Source: Plasmodium relictum
Taxonomy: Eukaryota > Apicomplexa > Aconoidasida > Haemosporida > Plasmodiidae
Assembly: GCF_900005765.1 (NCBI RefSeq)
Contig: NC_041692.1
Span: 1,798,001-1,862,000 of the forward strand
Direction: 5' to 3'
Length of the DNA: 64,000 nt
Shown here piece by piece: positions 13,801 through 24,081 of this stretch. Every line of letters starts with the position of its first letter. The stretch's first letter is position 1. The translations under genes and the position numbers were made by a program. The notes under the pieces were generated by a model. It was not told the DNA's origin. It saw nothing but the letters and a program-made list of their open reading frames with translations, and ran no database searches.

Positions 13801-14919
13801 TTAATTTATTAATTTCATTAAATCCTTGATAATGTTTAATTAAATCTGGCTCATGATTTATACTATTTAATATAAAATTGTTATATAATTTTAAATTGTT
13901 AATAGATTTAGGTGGATCAATATAATTTTGAGAAAGCAAATATATTGTTGAAGAAATGGATAAATATAAAAAAGAACTCATAAATATCATGAAAACAATA
14001 TATTGATAATTTATAGTTTCTTCTAGACCTTTAGATGATAAATGTATGCATATAATTGCGTTAATGATGTATCCAATTGTAAATCCTGCTATAATTACAG
14101 TTTCATAATTCCCTGTACTTGAATAATAGTATCCATTAAAAATGGCATCTAAAAGAGTTAATGAACATTTCGTGATTTTTACTTCTGGGTAAACTTGAAA
14201 CAATATAGTGTATCCAAATAATTTAATAATGAATATATCTATTATTTTTGATATAACAAGTATTCCGCATATATTATTACATATATTACCTAAATGATAT
14301 AAGAATGAAACAAATCTATATTTTTCGTTTGACATAAAATACTTTATAACAGCACTATATTCAATTCTTTGCTCAAAATTTTTGTTTTTTGGTATCATAG
14401 TCATAGCTCTTAAAATCATTAAACTACAAAAAACGGCAACGGAACATACGAAAAAATTTCCAAATATTACTGGAATCCATCCTACTTCATCTATCAAACT
14501 TGGGATGTCAAATAAACCTATAAGAATGAAGAAGAAATTATTACTAAATAATTTTATGTTGTTATATTACTCGTTTATAATACAAAAGTTTATTTAATTA
14601 AAAGAAAAATTAAGTAATATACAATAATAATGGATCATAATTATATTTATTAAGAATTAGTAGCTAAAACGATATATAAATGTATCATTTAAATTTTTTT
14701 TTTATAGTACACAAATATATAAATATATAAATATTTTATACCTGATCCTATGCTTTGATTAAATAAGTATATAAATGAAGCAAAAGGTCCAATAGTTTTT
14801 GTATATTTCCAAGTTATTGTACGGAATCTTTTACGGCTCCTTACAAATTTTTGTTTGCTGTTTTTTTTATTAAAATTGAAGAGAGATATACTAGACAGCC
14901 ATTTTATATTCATCTTCAT
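7876..14919 (-). CDS. amino acid transporter (AAAP family) with giant hydrophilic insert
   Basis: Three exons, complement(7876..8073, 8387..14517, 14742..14919), give 2168 aa. Exon 1 ends in GPFASFIYLFNQSIGSG, and exon 2 continues LFDIPSLIDEVGW, together the classic TM1 signature of the amino acid/auxin permease (AAAP) family. Junctions are GATCAG|GTATAA with TTATAG|GT, and TATGAG|GTATTA with TGTATAG|GAA; both keep phase. Several membrane segments follow in the N-terminal half of exon 2, with a hydrophilic loop of about 200 residues before the conserved NIPSWGNE. After residue about 660 comes a hydrophilic insert of about 1400 residues rich in Asn, Lys and Glu. The last membrane helix (TYVLLGCLTAFSFVGIITDL) lies alone in exon 3, so the exon is needed for a complete transporter. 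The family imports or exports amino acids across plasma or vacuolar membranes; the substrate cannot be read from sequence. Residues about 800-1000 carry a KKKxxFSDE-type repeat listed separately. Confidence 0.88.
11689..12300 (-). repeat. degenerate protein repeat with RVxF-like motifs inside the transporter insert
   Basis: In the transporter reading frame (residues about 800-1000) a short motif recurs about seven times: a lysine run, then hydrophobic-x-Phe, then an acidic tail. Copies read KGVMFSDE, KKVAFFSE, KKLMFSDE, KGIIFFDE, KEVMFVDE, KGVQFSDE and KIVIFSNN, separated by about 15-40 residues. Two copies of a second motif (SFEEDTK) lie between them. The pattern [KR]-x-[VI]-x-F followed by acidic residues is the RVxF docking consensus for protein phosphatase 1. 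Binding is a hypothesis only. Confidence 0.75.
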
Positions 14920-17060
14920 AAAAAAAAATTCTTAATATATAAAATAAAATTAAATATAAAAAATATTATGGGACTTAATCATTATGAAAAAAACAAAAAT
15001 ATATAAATTTTTTATTTGAACATATTGAAATAATATTGCACCGAAATATATGAAGAAATAAAATAATAGCTAGAAAATGTAAAAAATAGTATTTATTGTA
15101 AGAGAAATAAAAAAAAATATATGTATATTTTGACTTGTGCACAATTCTATAGCTTTTGTGTGCGTGCAATATTTGTTACATAAAAATCTACACACTTTTG
15201 GTAAAAAAAAAAAAAATAAATAAATAAAAACTTTTATAAAATATTTTAGCTTAAACTATTTTTTTTTCAAATGTTTTAAGATTGAAGTAATTTTAAAACC
15301 GTAAGTTCGTCATTGTGTGCATTAATAAAAAATTAAGGCTTATAGATGTGCTTTTTCAGTTTGAGATAATTATTATTATAAAATATAACATACAATTATT
15401 TAAAATAAGGAGCAAAATTTTATGCTATATTTTTTATTTGACGAGAACATAAAAATAATTAAAATATATATAAATGATCTTCTATTTTTTGTTTATATAA
15501 ATTATATATATTTTATTTTAATTGACTTCATTTTGCTTTATTTTACATTATTTTGATTTATTTTGCATTATTTTATTTTTATTTTTTTATTTTTTTTTTA
15601 TACTATGAGCATGAATTTTTACTATTCGCAAGTTTCAATTAATCTTAGCAGTTTAAAAAAAAATGTAAAAAATAAAATTTTTATTTTATAATATTAATTA
15701 AAAAAGTTTTAAATTTATCATTATTTTTTAAAATAGAAAAATAAAGTAAATAAGTTTCAAGAAAAAGTGTTCAAACATTTTCCTCTTGATAGAAAAAAAT
15801 TTATGTCGCACATGCTCTATGAAAAAAAAAATTTCCATACATCTGTTAAGAAAAGTACATTAAGCTTAATAGTAAGGATTAGTAAAATTTTGTATAATAA
15901 ACTATATTTTCATAAATTTAGTGTAAAATATAATTTCCATATTTTACATTGAAATAGTATAATATAGTGTGAGGTATTAAAATTATATATTGAAAAAATA
16001 GAAATATGTTACTTTTCTTATGAATTTATGAAGACAAGTTTTTTTATCAGAGAATAAAAGGATAAGTAAAAAAAAAAAAAATGAAATACGAATAATTTCT
16101 TGTTAATAAAAATGAAATTTTTATATATTTGAACTTTTTATAAAACTTTTTTTTTTGTAAAATTATTAGAAAAAAGAAACTTTAAAGAAAGCAAAGTGAA
16201 AATTTTTATAGATATTAATGAAAAGTAATGTTTGAAAAATCTGAATATTTTATATTTTATTATATATGACACATAAGTTAATATAAAATTACTTTTAAAA
16301 GAATGACTGATTTAATTTATCATTTTAAATGGAAGTTGTTCAGCACCATATTTAATTAATTTTCTTAGATGCAAATAATTTTTATTCATTTTTTTTGATA
16401 ATAACATTTTGCTAAAAAATTTTTTAAAATATCCATTAATGTTATACAAATATTATATTAATATTTACTATTTTACAGTTAATATTTGTCACAAATAATA
16501 TTTTTATATTTATGAGTAAATGATTGTAATATGAATATTTCTAATTTATCATTTCTAATTTTTTTCTATCTTTTTATAAATTTATGGATATTTTTAATTA
16601 TATATTAAATAAAATATGTCGACAGTAAAATCATAATAGCTGTATATATTTTTACTAAAATAATATTTGAGAAAAATTATATCATTGAATAAACTTTTCA
16701 TTAAGAAGCAAAAATTGAAATGCTTTATATAGGATTTTTCATATCTTTTTATGTTTATTAAAAATTGTTTAAAAATTTTTTGTTCATATAATATTCTTAA
16801 AGAATTTTTCTTTTTCCTTTTTTTTTTTTGAGGTACAAATTCATAATTGATAAAGCTTTGTATTATATGATAGAAATACTATTTTAAAATAATTTTTTAA
16901 TTTTAGAATAAATATTAATTTTAATTTTTGGGTAAGCATTTTAATTTAAAAATTATCGATGAAATAACTTGTGAAATATTAAAAAATATTATATTTAAAA
17001 AATTTTTTTATATTGTGAAAATATATGAGCTATTTATAAAATATATAATTTTTTTTTAAA
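14920..17060. other. divergent promoter region, transporter / DIM1
   Basis: About 2.1 kb between two genes transcribed away from each other, so it must contain both promoters. Notable GC-richer islands sit upstream of the transporter: the perfect palindrome TTGTGCACAA at 15135-15144, GTGTGCGTGCAA at about 15158-15169 and TGTGTGCAT at 15314-15322. No gene is supported. A frame at 15767-15952 begins with GTG and has no recognisable content. Confidence 0.6.
15134..15323. promoter_or_regulatory. cluster of GTGCA/TGCA motifs upstream of the transporter
   Basis: Within 190 bases there is a perfect 10-base palindrome (TTGTGCACAA), a GTGTGCGTGCAA string and a TGTGTGCAT. Such strings are rare against the surrounding sequence. 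GTGCA and TGCATGCA-like cores are known binding sites of Plasmodium ApiAP2 transcription factors. The cluster is about 215-400 bases before the transporter start codon, a plausible promoter position. Function is inferred from motif and position only. Confidence 0.35.
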
Positions 17061-17489
17061 ATGTCATTTATGTTACAACATTTAAATAGCGGTTGGGCTG
17101 TTGATCAAGCTATATTAAATGAGGAAGAGAGATTGGTTTGTATTCGTTTTGGTCATGATTACGATCCTGATTGCATGAAAATGGACGAACTATTGTATAA
17201 GGTAGCAGAGGATATTAAAAATTTTTGTGTAATATATTTAGTAGATATAACCGAAGTTCCTGATTTTAATACAATGTATGAATTGTATGACCCTGTTTCC
17301 GTTATGTTTTTTTATCGTAATAAGCACATGATGATTGATTTAGGTACTGGTAATAATAATAAAATTAATTGGCCTATGAATAATAAACAAGAATTTATCG
17401 ACATAGTTGAAACCATTTTTAGAGGTGCAAGAAAAGGAAGAGGTTTAGTTATATCACCTAAAGATTATTCAACTAAATATAAATATTAA
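17061..17489 (+). CDS. DIM1: U5 snRNP 15 kDa protein DIM1/DIB1 (spliceosome)
   Basis: A 142-aa single-exon protein of exactly the usual family length, matching the thioredoxin-fold U5 snRNP protein DIM1/Dib1/TXNL4A from end to end. It opens with HLNSGWAVDQAILNEE and has RFGHDYDPDCMKMDE in place of a redox CxxC. The middle reads YLVDITEVPDFNTMYELYDP and the end reads RGARKGRGLVISPKDYS. The single Cys in the pseudo-active site is normal for this family, so no oxidoreductase activity is expected. It acts in the U4/U6.U5 tri-snRNP before spliceosome activation. The protein carries no low-complexity insert, in contrast to most of its neighbours, which fits strong constraint. Confidence 0.97.
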   Translation: MSFMLQHLNSGWAVDQAILNEEERLVCIRFGHDYDPDCMKMDELLYKVAEDIKNFCVIYLVDITEVPDFNTMYELYDPVSVMFFYRNKHMMIDLGTGNNNKINWPMNNKQEFIDIVETIFRGARKGRGLVISPKDYSTKYKY

Positions 17490-19333
17490 ATGATTTCTAA
17501 AAAAACATTTTTCTCAGTAAAATATCTAAAGAGAAAATTTTTTTTTTGAAGTATGCATTATAAATTGAATTATATGTATATATATACATGATTATACTTA
17601 ATAATATAGCTATAAAATTATATTTTGTTATTAAAATAATTATTACTATTTAATTATGCTTTAAATATTAAGAATGTACTAGGTTTTTCATTTTTATATA
17701 TATTTACTAATTTAACAGCTATAGTTTATAGAAAAATAAAGAAAATAAAAATAGATATATCTTATAAATTTGTTTAACCACATAATATTGAAGATAATTT
17801 CTTATGAATAATTCTTATTACATTAGAATTTTAAGTAACAAAAAAAAATTAAGAAATGTTTCTTTATGAGGGATATTTGTTATTTTATTTTATTTTACTT
17901 TATTTTTTTATATTAGATAATTAGAATTAATGCTCATTTATTTTTTATTATAAAAGAAACAAATTAACTGTATAAAATAAAAATAATGTAATTTAAACAA
18001 ATTGTACTAATTCTTTTTTACATAATTCTTGTATTTATTAAGTTTTTTGTAATATTACTCTTAAAAAAAAAAAAATATATATATATAGCGTGTGTAAGGA
18101 TTATAGGTTAATTTATAACGTCTTATTTTGAAAAAAGAAAACGTATGCATATATATAAATAAAGAAGGATAAAGAATTAATGATGCTTGAAGAGTATAGG
18201 AATTAATCAATACATATAAGGTTTTTTTTTTTTTATTTATTTTGATTATTATTTTAATTAAGAATATTCATACTTAAATAAAACTAAAACAAACATAAAA
18301 CAAATATAAGATAAAACAAACATACAAAAAAAAAGAAAAAGAAAAGAAAAAATAAATAAATAGAAAGATATAATAAAGAAAAATTTCAAATGTTAGAAAC
18401 ATAAATATTGACAAAATTAAAAAAGGATAATAATAAGGGCATAACGTATAAAAATCACTAAAATATTTAAAAAGATGAAAAAGACTAGGAACTATGAAAA
18501 AAAGGAAGAAAAAATGAAAAAGGAAAAAGGAAACATTTAATTATATACAAAAATTAATTTGAAAATTAAAGAAAAAAATATAGAAAATTATCATTTGAAA
18601 TATATTATTCCGAATTTTTTCTGGAAAAAAATACATTTTGATATATTTTTAACAAGATAAATATTTAAAAAAAAAAATAGAGAAAAAACAGTAAAAGGAA
18701 AATAAATAACTATATATTAGATAATATGTATTATTTTTTATTAGAATATTTCATTTCAATAGTTTATCAAAAGGATAATTTAACTAAAATATGTAGATAT
18801 TATTTTCATGCGAATTTCACATGTTACACATATATTATAAAAGTAAACTTCAGAGACTTGTAATTTAATAAATTCTTTTTTGTTTTTTCCCCTCCTAATT
18901 CTCCTCTTTTCCTCTTTCTCATCTTCCTTTTTCTTTCCTTTTTTTCAATATGTTTTACTTTCTTTTTTTTTTGTTAGAATACTTAAATATTTCGTTCATA
19001 ATTATTTTATATTAAACGCTTATGTGGCTAACTATATGTATAATTATTTTTTATTTAAAATTCTGGAATGATTTAATGGTTTAATACCTTTAAAAAAAAA
19101 AAAATTAATTTACTTATAATGTCAACCACTTCCCCTAATTTAAATTTATTGATGTTTTCAAAAATAACACAAAATAATTTTTATTAGCATTTCATGCTTA
19201 TAATTTATAAATTATCAAATTGAATTGTATTAATTGTACATTGTCTTGAATATAATTTATAATTAATGCATATTATTCTAAATTTATTTTTTTAAATTTA
19301 TATATATATATATATTTATTTATTTTGATTAAA
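17490..19333. other. convergent intergenic region, DIM1 / PRP2
   Basis: About 1.8 kb between the 3' ends of two converging genes. It holds poly-A/T runs, a short island AGCGTGTGTAAGG near 18088, a purine-rich stretch near 18290-18540, and a pyrimidine-rich tract at about 18870-18950 (repeated CCTC/CTCC/CTTT). I see no coding or RNA gene. Confidence 0.6.
18870..18950. repeat. polypyrimidine tract
   Basis: About 80 bases almost purely of C and T on the plus strand with several CCTC/CTCC blocks, so unusually C-rich for this locus. It lies about 400 bases downstream of the PRP2 stop codon on the opposite strand sense. It gives a short meaningless frame of Phe/Ser/Leu. No function can be assigned. 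Confidence 0.55.
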
Positions 19334-22300
19334 TTATTCATTTTTGTTAAGAAAATAAAATGAAGCAATTTCAAATAATAAGTCTTTGTTTACAGGTATA
19401 TTATGTCGTATATACGATTTGTTTATTTTAATAACTTCATAAAAAATAATACAAATGTTTTGGTTTTCTTCCATAATATTTTTTTTTGAGAGAACAGAAT
19501 TGGGATATATACTAACAATTTGATTTAATTTTATGATTTTAAGTTCATTTTTATTAACTGGTAAGGCAGAGTTAGTAAAAAATGCACTTATAATACATTT
19601 TTTAATATTAGATATTGATTCATGATTTTGAATGTTTGTAGAGGTAATTGGTAAATCAATTTTTTCACATATACTTGATAGTTGTGTTTTCACATCTTTT
19701 ACTTTAATAAGAGTATGATATTGTAAAAAATGATCATAACAAAAAGAAGTAGAAAAGTTATTTTCTTCACATTGTTTAAAAATGTTTAAAAAAAGAAGAA
19801 AATCTCCGCCTCCTTCAATAGTAAACATTTTTTTAATATTTTCTGCTTCTTTTTCTTTTCCCTTCTGAACATAAAAAATATTATTTGCATGAGTTAACAT
19901 GGACGTAATACTGAGTATTTCATCAACACAGTTATATTTTTCTGAAGCTGACAAAATCATTTTACTTGATTTTACATCAGTAGGAAATTCTGCCATTTTC
20001 CTCCCTGTTCTAGTTAAATTTCCTTCATCATTTAATGCACCTAATGAATAAAGAAGTTCCAGACCTTTAATAATAACAACAGGAGATGGAGGATCTAAAA
20101 AATCAAAATTAATTATATCATCCATACCTAAACTTTTTAATAATAAAATCATACTACTAACTTCGCAACGTTGAATTTCAGGTATAGAATTATCACTTAA
20201 ATCAATATATGCTTTTTTTGTAAATAAACGAAAACATTTCCCATCTTGTTTTCTACCTGCTCTACCAGTTCTTTGATTTACTGATGCCTTAGAACAGGGT
20301 AAAGTAACTAAGGATTCTATACCTGAATTAGGGTTGTAAATTTTTTGTTTACATAGACCTGAATCTATCACGTAAACAATATTTTCTATGGTTATACTTG
20401 TTTCACATATATTTGTTGATAATATAATTTTTCTTCTTAATTTATATGTATTTAATTTGAAATCTTCATTATTTTTTTTATTATTTTCAGAAAAATTTTC
20501 TAAATTATTTTCTAAATTATTTTCTATTTCTTTATTATTACTACTATTATTATCTCCAGTATTATCACTATTTTTTCCATAATCTTCATCAGTGACATCT
20601 TCAAATATACGTGACTGTAGTTCTACAGGTAATGAAGAATATATAGGCAAAATAATTAGATTACGAAATTTCGGTGCAAGTTCGTTTAATTTATTTTCTA
20701 GTTCTTGTTGGACTAATTCAATTTCAAATTGTCCTGGTAAAAAAACTAAAATATCTCCTTTCGCTTGTGTTATATGAATTTGCAATATAGTAATTACAAT
20801 GGCTGATAAGTAATTGCTTTCATTATTAATGGTATAATATATATCTACATTATATTTCCTACCTGGTACATAAAATATTGGTGCACAATTAAAATAAGTA
20901 GAAATTTTTTCTGCATCTAATGTAGCTGATGATATAACAATTCTTATATTTTCTCTGAAGTTGCATATATCTTTTACTATGGGTAAAATAACATCAGTAT
21001 GCAGAGCTCTTTCGTGTGCTTCATCAATAATTAAAACAGATATATCTTCTAAGGTAGGATTATATAGTAATAAACGTAGAAACATTCCATCTGTCATATA
21101 TATAATTTTTGTCGTTTCACTTGTTTTATTCTGAAATCTTATTACGTATCCAACTTCTTTTCCAACTTTGACATTCATTTCATCTGCTACTCTATTTGCT
21201 ATAGCTATACATGCTATTCTTCTTGGTTGTGTGCAAATTATATTTCCATATAAATGGTATTTGCATTCATATAAATATTGAGTTAACTGAGTACTTTTTC
21301 CACTTCCTGTTTCTCCTACTAATATTAAAATTTTGTTATTCTTGATTGCTCTTAATATATCATATCTATAACTATATATGGGTAATTTTTTTCTTTCATC
21401 TATTATTTTTTTCATTTTTTTTTCTTTTCTCTTTTTAATATCTTCAAATAATTTTTGTAGCTCCTTTTCTTTATCATCAATTCCATACAAACTATCTAAA
21501 TGCACAAATTCTACAACATCAGTTAATCCATTTTTATTAAGTTCTGAATCTTTTTTTTCAAAAGATGTTTTAGTGTCATACTTTTTTTTCTTTTTTTTGT
21601 CTGTTTCTTTTTCTTCTATTATTTCTTTTTTCTTTTTTTTTCCTTTTTCTTTGTTTAATTTATTATAATCAATCTCATCATATTTATTATTAATTTTTTC
21701 GTAAGTTTCAGTGTCTTCTTTATAACTACTTTTTTCATTATATCCTTTATCATTTTTTTTTTTTTTTTTTTTTGTTTTTTCTTCTGATATTTCTCTTTTT
21801 ATACTTTTTCTATTTACTATATAATCATCAAAAATAAAATTGTTTTTTACATCTTCTTTAATAGCTCCAGAACCAAATTTTAAAATTCCTTTATTTATAA
21901 TTTGTTGATCGTAATTGTATAAAGAAGGGTCTAATTTTTCTTCTTTTAAACCTAATTTGTTTTTATTATCATTACTTTCAAAATCTTCTTGAAAATAATA
22001 ATAATCTTCTTGTAATTTTTCTCTTAACTTTATATTTTCTTTTGCTATATTATAAATTCTTTTGGAAAATTCCAATTCCTTTATTTCTTTTCCTTCTAAT
22101 TTTATTGTACTATATAATAGTTCATCATCTAATAATTTTTTTGTTATATCTAGCTTTTCCTTTTCTCTTTCTTTTAAGTATTTTCTTCTTGCATCTTTTT
22201 TTAAATATTCAATATATTCTAAATTATTTTTTAATTTTTTGTTTCTCCCTTTCTGGCTTTCTAAATATAAAGAGTATGAATCATTTAATTTCAATTCTAT

Positions 22301-22408
22301 CTCATTTTCTCCATCCGTTTTTATTTTTTTTTTTGATTCATCATCTTCTTCACATTCTAAAGATCTTTTATGAATATCATTCTTTTCCTTCATTTTGCCA
22401 TCAAACAA
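19334..22408 (-). CDS. PRP2: pre-mRNA-splicing DEAH-box ATPase PRP2 (DHX16-like)
   Basis: A 1024-aa single-exon DEAH-box RNA helicase. The Walker A motif GETGSGKS is at residues 365-372, DEAH at 462-465, SAT at 494-496 and QRTGRAGR at 712-719. Winged-helix/ratchet and OB-fold regions follow to the C-terminus (for example SAFFTNSALPVNKNE). The N-terminal 340 residues are charged and Lys/Glu-rich. The segment FGSGAIKEDVKNNFIFDDY and the N-terminal helical arrangement resemble DHX16/Prp2 rather than Prp16, Prp22 or Prp43. PRP2 remodels the activated spliceosome before the first transesterification. An Asn/Glu-rich insertion at about 610-655 interrupts the second RecA domain between conserved strands, a typical Plasmodium expansion. 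The assignment among DEAH paralogues is well supported but not proven by eye. An in-frame ATG six codons into the frame is an alternative start. Confidence 0.9.
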   Translation of the reverse strand: MFDGKMKEKNDIHKRSLECEEDDESKKKIKTDGENEIELKLNDSYSLYLESQKGRNKKLKNNLEYIEYLKKDARRKYLKEREKEKLDITKKLLDDELLYSTIKLEGKEIKELEFSKRIYNIAKENIKLREKLQEDYYYFQEDFESNDNKNKLGLKEEKLDPSLYNYDQQIINKGILKFGSGAIKEDVKNNFIFDDYIVNRKSIKREISEEKTKKKKKKNDKGYNEKSSYKEDTETYEKINNKYDEIDYNKLNKEKGKKKKKEIIEEKETDKKKKKKYDTKTSFEKKDSELNKNGLTDVVEFVHLDSLYGIDDKEKELQKLFEDIKKRKEKKMKKIIDERKKLPIYSYRYDILRAIKNNKILILVGETGSGKSTQLTQYLYECKYHLYGNIICTQPRRIACIAIANRVADEMNVKVGKEVGYVIRFQNKTSETTKIIYMTDGMFLRLLLYNPTLEDISVLIIDEAHERALHTDVILPIVKDICNFRENIRIVISSATLDAEKISTYFNCAPIFYVPGRKYNVDIYYTINNESNYLSAIVITILQIHITQAKGDILVFLPGQFEIELVQQELENKLNELAPKFRNLIILPIYSSLPVELQSRIFEDVTDEDYGKNSDNTGDNNSSNNKEIENNLENNLENFSENNKKNNEDFKLNTYKLRRKIILSTNICETSITIENIVYVIDSGLCKQKIYNPNSGIESLVTLPCSKASVNQRTGRAGRKQDGKCFRLFTKKAYIDLSDNSIPEIQRCEVSSMILLLKSLGMDDIINFDFLDPPSPVVIIKGLELLYSLGALNDEGNLTRTGRKMAEFPTDVKSSKMILSASEKYNCVDEILSITSMLTHANNIFYVQKGKEKEAENIKKMFTIEGGGDFLLFLNIFKQCEENNFSTSFCYDHFLQYHTLIKVKDVKTQLSSICEKIDLPITSTNIQNHESISNIKKCIISAFFTNSALPVNKNELKIIKLNQIVSIYPNSVLSKKNIMEENQNICIIFYEVIKINKSYIRHNIPVNKDLLFEIASFYFLNKNE

Positions 22409-23754
22409 AAATACTTAGATTAGTAGAAAAAAATAAAAAAAATATATATATATACATGTAATTATATATATATATATATTAATGTATAATAAAAGAATTT
22501 TATAAGTTTACATTTACAAAAAAAAAAAAAAAAAAGAATAATGAATTCAAATATTTTCTAGGTTGAGGTAAATTTTTAATAAAAAAAACAATAATTATGA
22601 CTCTTTAAAAAAAAAAATATTTACATTAATTCATATTAAGAGTTCATATATCAAACAAATATAAAAATGAATAGTTTTAAAATCTTAAATTATTTCTGTT
22701 CTAATAATCGTTCAAAAAAATTATATATAGTATTAAAATTTAAAATAAAAAAAAAATAAAAAAAAAAAACCAAATAAAAATAAAATAAAATAAGTTATTG
22801 ACACGCTTTAAAGAAAACGTGATCTAAAAGTGCCAGAAAATTAAAAGAAAAAAAAAAAAGAAAAAAGATATCCCATTAAATAACTTTTAATTAAAAGAAA
22901 AAGATATAATATATATTATTATAAAAATAATTTTTTCTCTACTTATTAGACGTAAATATGAAAAAAAATTTTAGAAGCATTATTGTTAAAAATGTATTAT
23001 TAATATGAGAATATGAATTTATTTTCTTTCAAAAGTTTATATAATTACATTACTTACTCTTAAATTGTCAATTTTAATAAAAACGAAAAAGAAAAAAAAA
23101 AAATTAATAAATAATTAATAATGTATTAGAAAAATAGTTATATGAATAAAAAATATATCGTAAAAAAATTAAAATATATATTGAGATAATTGACATGTGT
23201 ATTTTTATAAAAATAAGAGAATTGTGTATTTTTTTATTTTGGTATTTTTAATTCATGAAATTTTACTTTCTTAATTTATGGTTTGGTAAAGAATATATAA
23301 ATAATATTAAATTTATACCTTCATTTCAAGATTATATGTTTTTCTTTAAATACGAAAAAAAATATTCATATTCAAACAATTTTGTATAATCTTTTTTTTG
23401 ATGTATCTTTACCGATTAAAAATGAGTGTTAAACCTTTTTTCATAAGTAATTTTTATTTGAAAATTATAAAAAAGAATAAGTATTTAAAAATTATTATTT
23501 TTGTTTTACCTTTTTGAGTGTGTGCGTTTTTTTTTTTTTTTTTCTTTATATATGTAGAAAATGTATTATAGAAATAAAAATTAAAAAATCATAGAAAAAA
23601 AAAAAAATTATATATTTTTATAAAAAACAAAATGAATTATTGTACTGTATTGGCATGACTTAATAAAATAGTTTTTTTTATTTTTTGGATAATATTTGTT
23701 CATATTTCTTTTTTTTTAATTTTTATTATATAAACTATTCGTTTGCTTATATTA
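22409..23754. other. intergenic upstream of PRP2
   Basis: About 1.3 kb between the start of PRP2 and the stop of the small gene at 23755, both on the minus strand. It should hold the PRP2 promoter. It contains long A/T runs, the element at 22802-22821, and a GAGTGTGTGCG string followed by a T run near 23516. No gene is supported. Confidence 0.55.
22802..22821. promoter_or_regulatory. CACG...CGTG dyad upstream of PRP2
   Basis: CACG and CGTG half-sites flank a perfect CTTTAAAG palindrome within 20 bases, about 395 bases before the PRP2 start codon. It is a GC-richer island in nearly pure A/T sequence. It could be a transcription-factor site, but this rests only on symmetry and position. Confidence 0.25.
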
Positions 23755-24081
23755 TTAGTATGAACCCATCCATCTGTAATAAAAACCTTTGAAATGTCTT
23801 CTATTCTTATATTGTTTTTTTGTCCTATATTTGATGTATAAAAAAAAAAAATTTTAATAAATCAATACATGAATTTTAAAAATGTTTTTTGTATTTTTTA
23901 CTTTTCTATAAATAAAATTATTTTTATTTAATATTTTTTAATGAAACCTGCAACGATCAACTCTTTGAGTTTTTTTACGAGGTCTTAACAAATGAAAAGG
24001 GGTAAAGAGCATCGGTATGATAATGTTTTTCAAATTAAATGGATTTTTAAAAAAAAAATTTAAATTCAATTTTAATATCAT
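23755..24081 (-). CDS. small basic protein, two exons, possibly organellar ribosomal
   Basis: Not visible as a long ORF. Exons complement(23755..23824, 23948..24081) join in phase (TGCAG|GTTTCATT with ATATAG|GACA, intron 123 bases) to give 67 aa. Both exons are clearly GC-richer than the surrounding kilobases, and the richer composition stops at the TAA, as expected for coding sequence. The N-terminus (MILKLNLNFFFKNPFNLKN) is hydrophobic and Lys/Asn-rich with no acidic residue, like an organelle transit peptide. The rest is strongly basic: RPRKKTQRVDRCR, then KNRRHFKGFYYRWMGSY at the C-terminus. Such short, Arg/Lys/aromatic-rich proteins with presequences are typical of mitochondrial or plastid ribosomal proteins, but I cannot name the family. 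The GTTTCA donor is weaker than the usual GTAAAA; without splicing the protein would stop three codons later. Confidence 0.62.

Noticed and set aside
15767-15952. 61-codon frame in the DIM1 upstream region
   Set aside because: Begins with GTG, lies in the expected promoter/5' UTR and has no recognisable domain.
22042-22461. 139-codon plus-strand frame overlapping PRP2
   Set aside because: Antisense shadow of the Lys/Glu-rich N-terminus of PRP2, giving Phe/Leu/Ser-rich translation.
23940-24035. GC-richer island with an AACTC-TTT-GAGTT hairpin and T run, first read as a non-coding RNA
   Set aside because: On the minus strand the same bases are an open, basic protein-coding exon that splices in phase to a second exon; coding explains the composition better.
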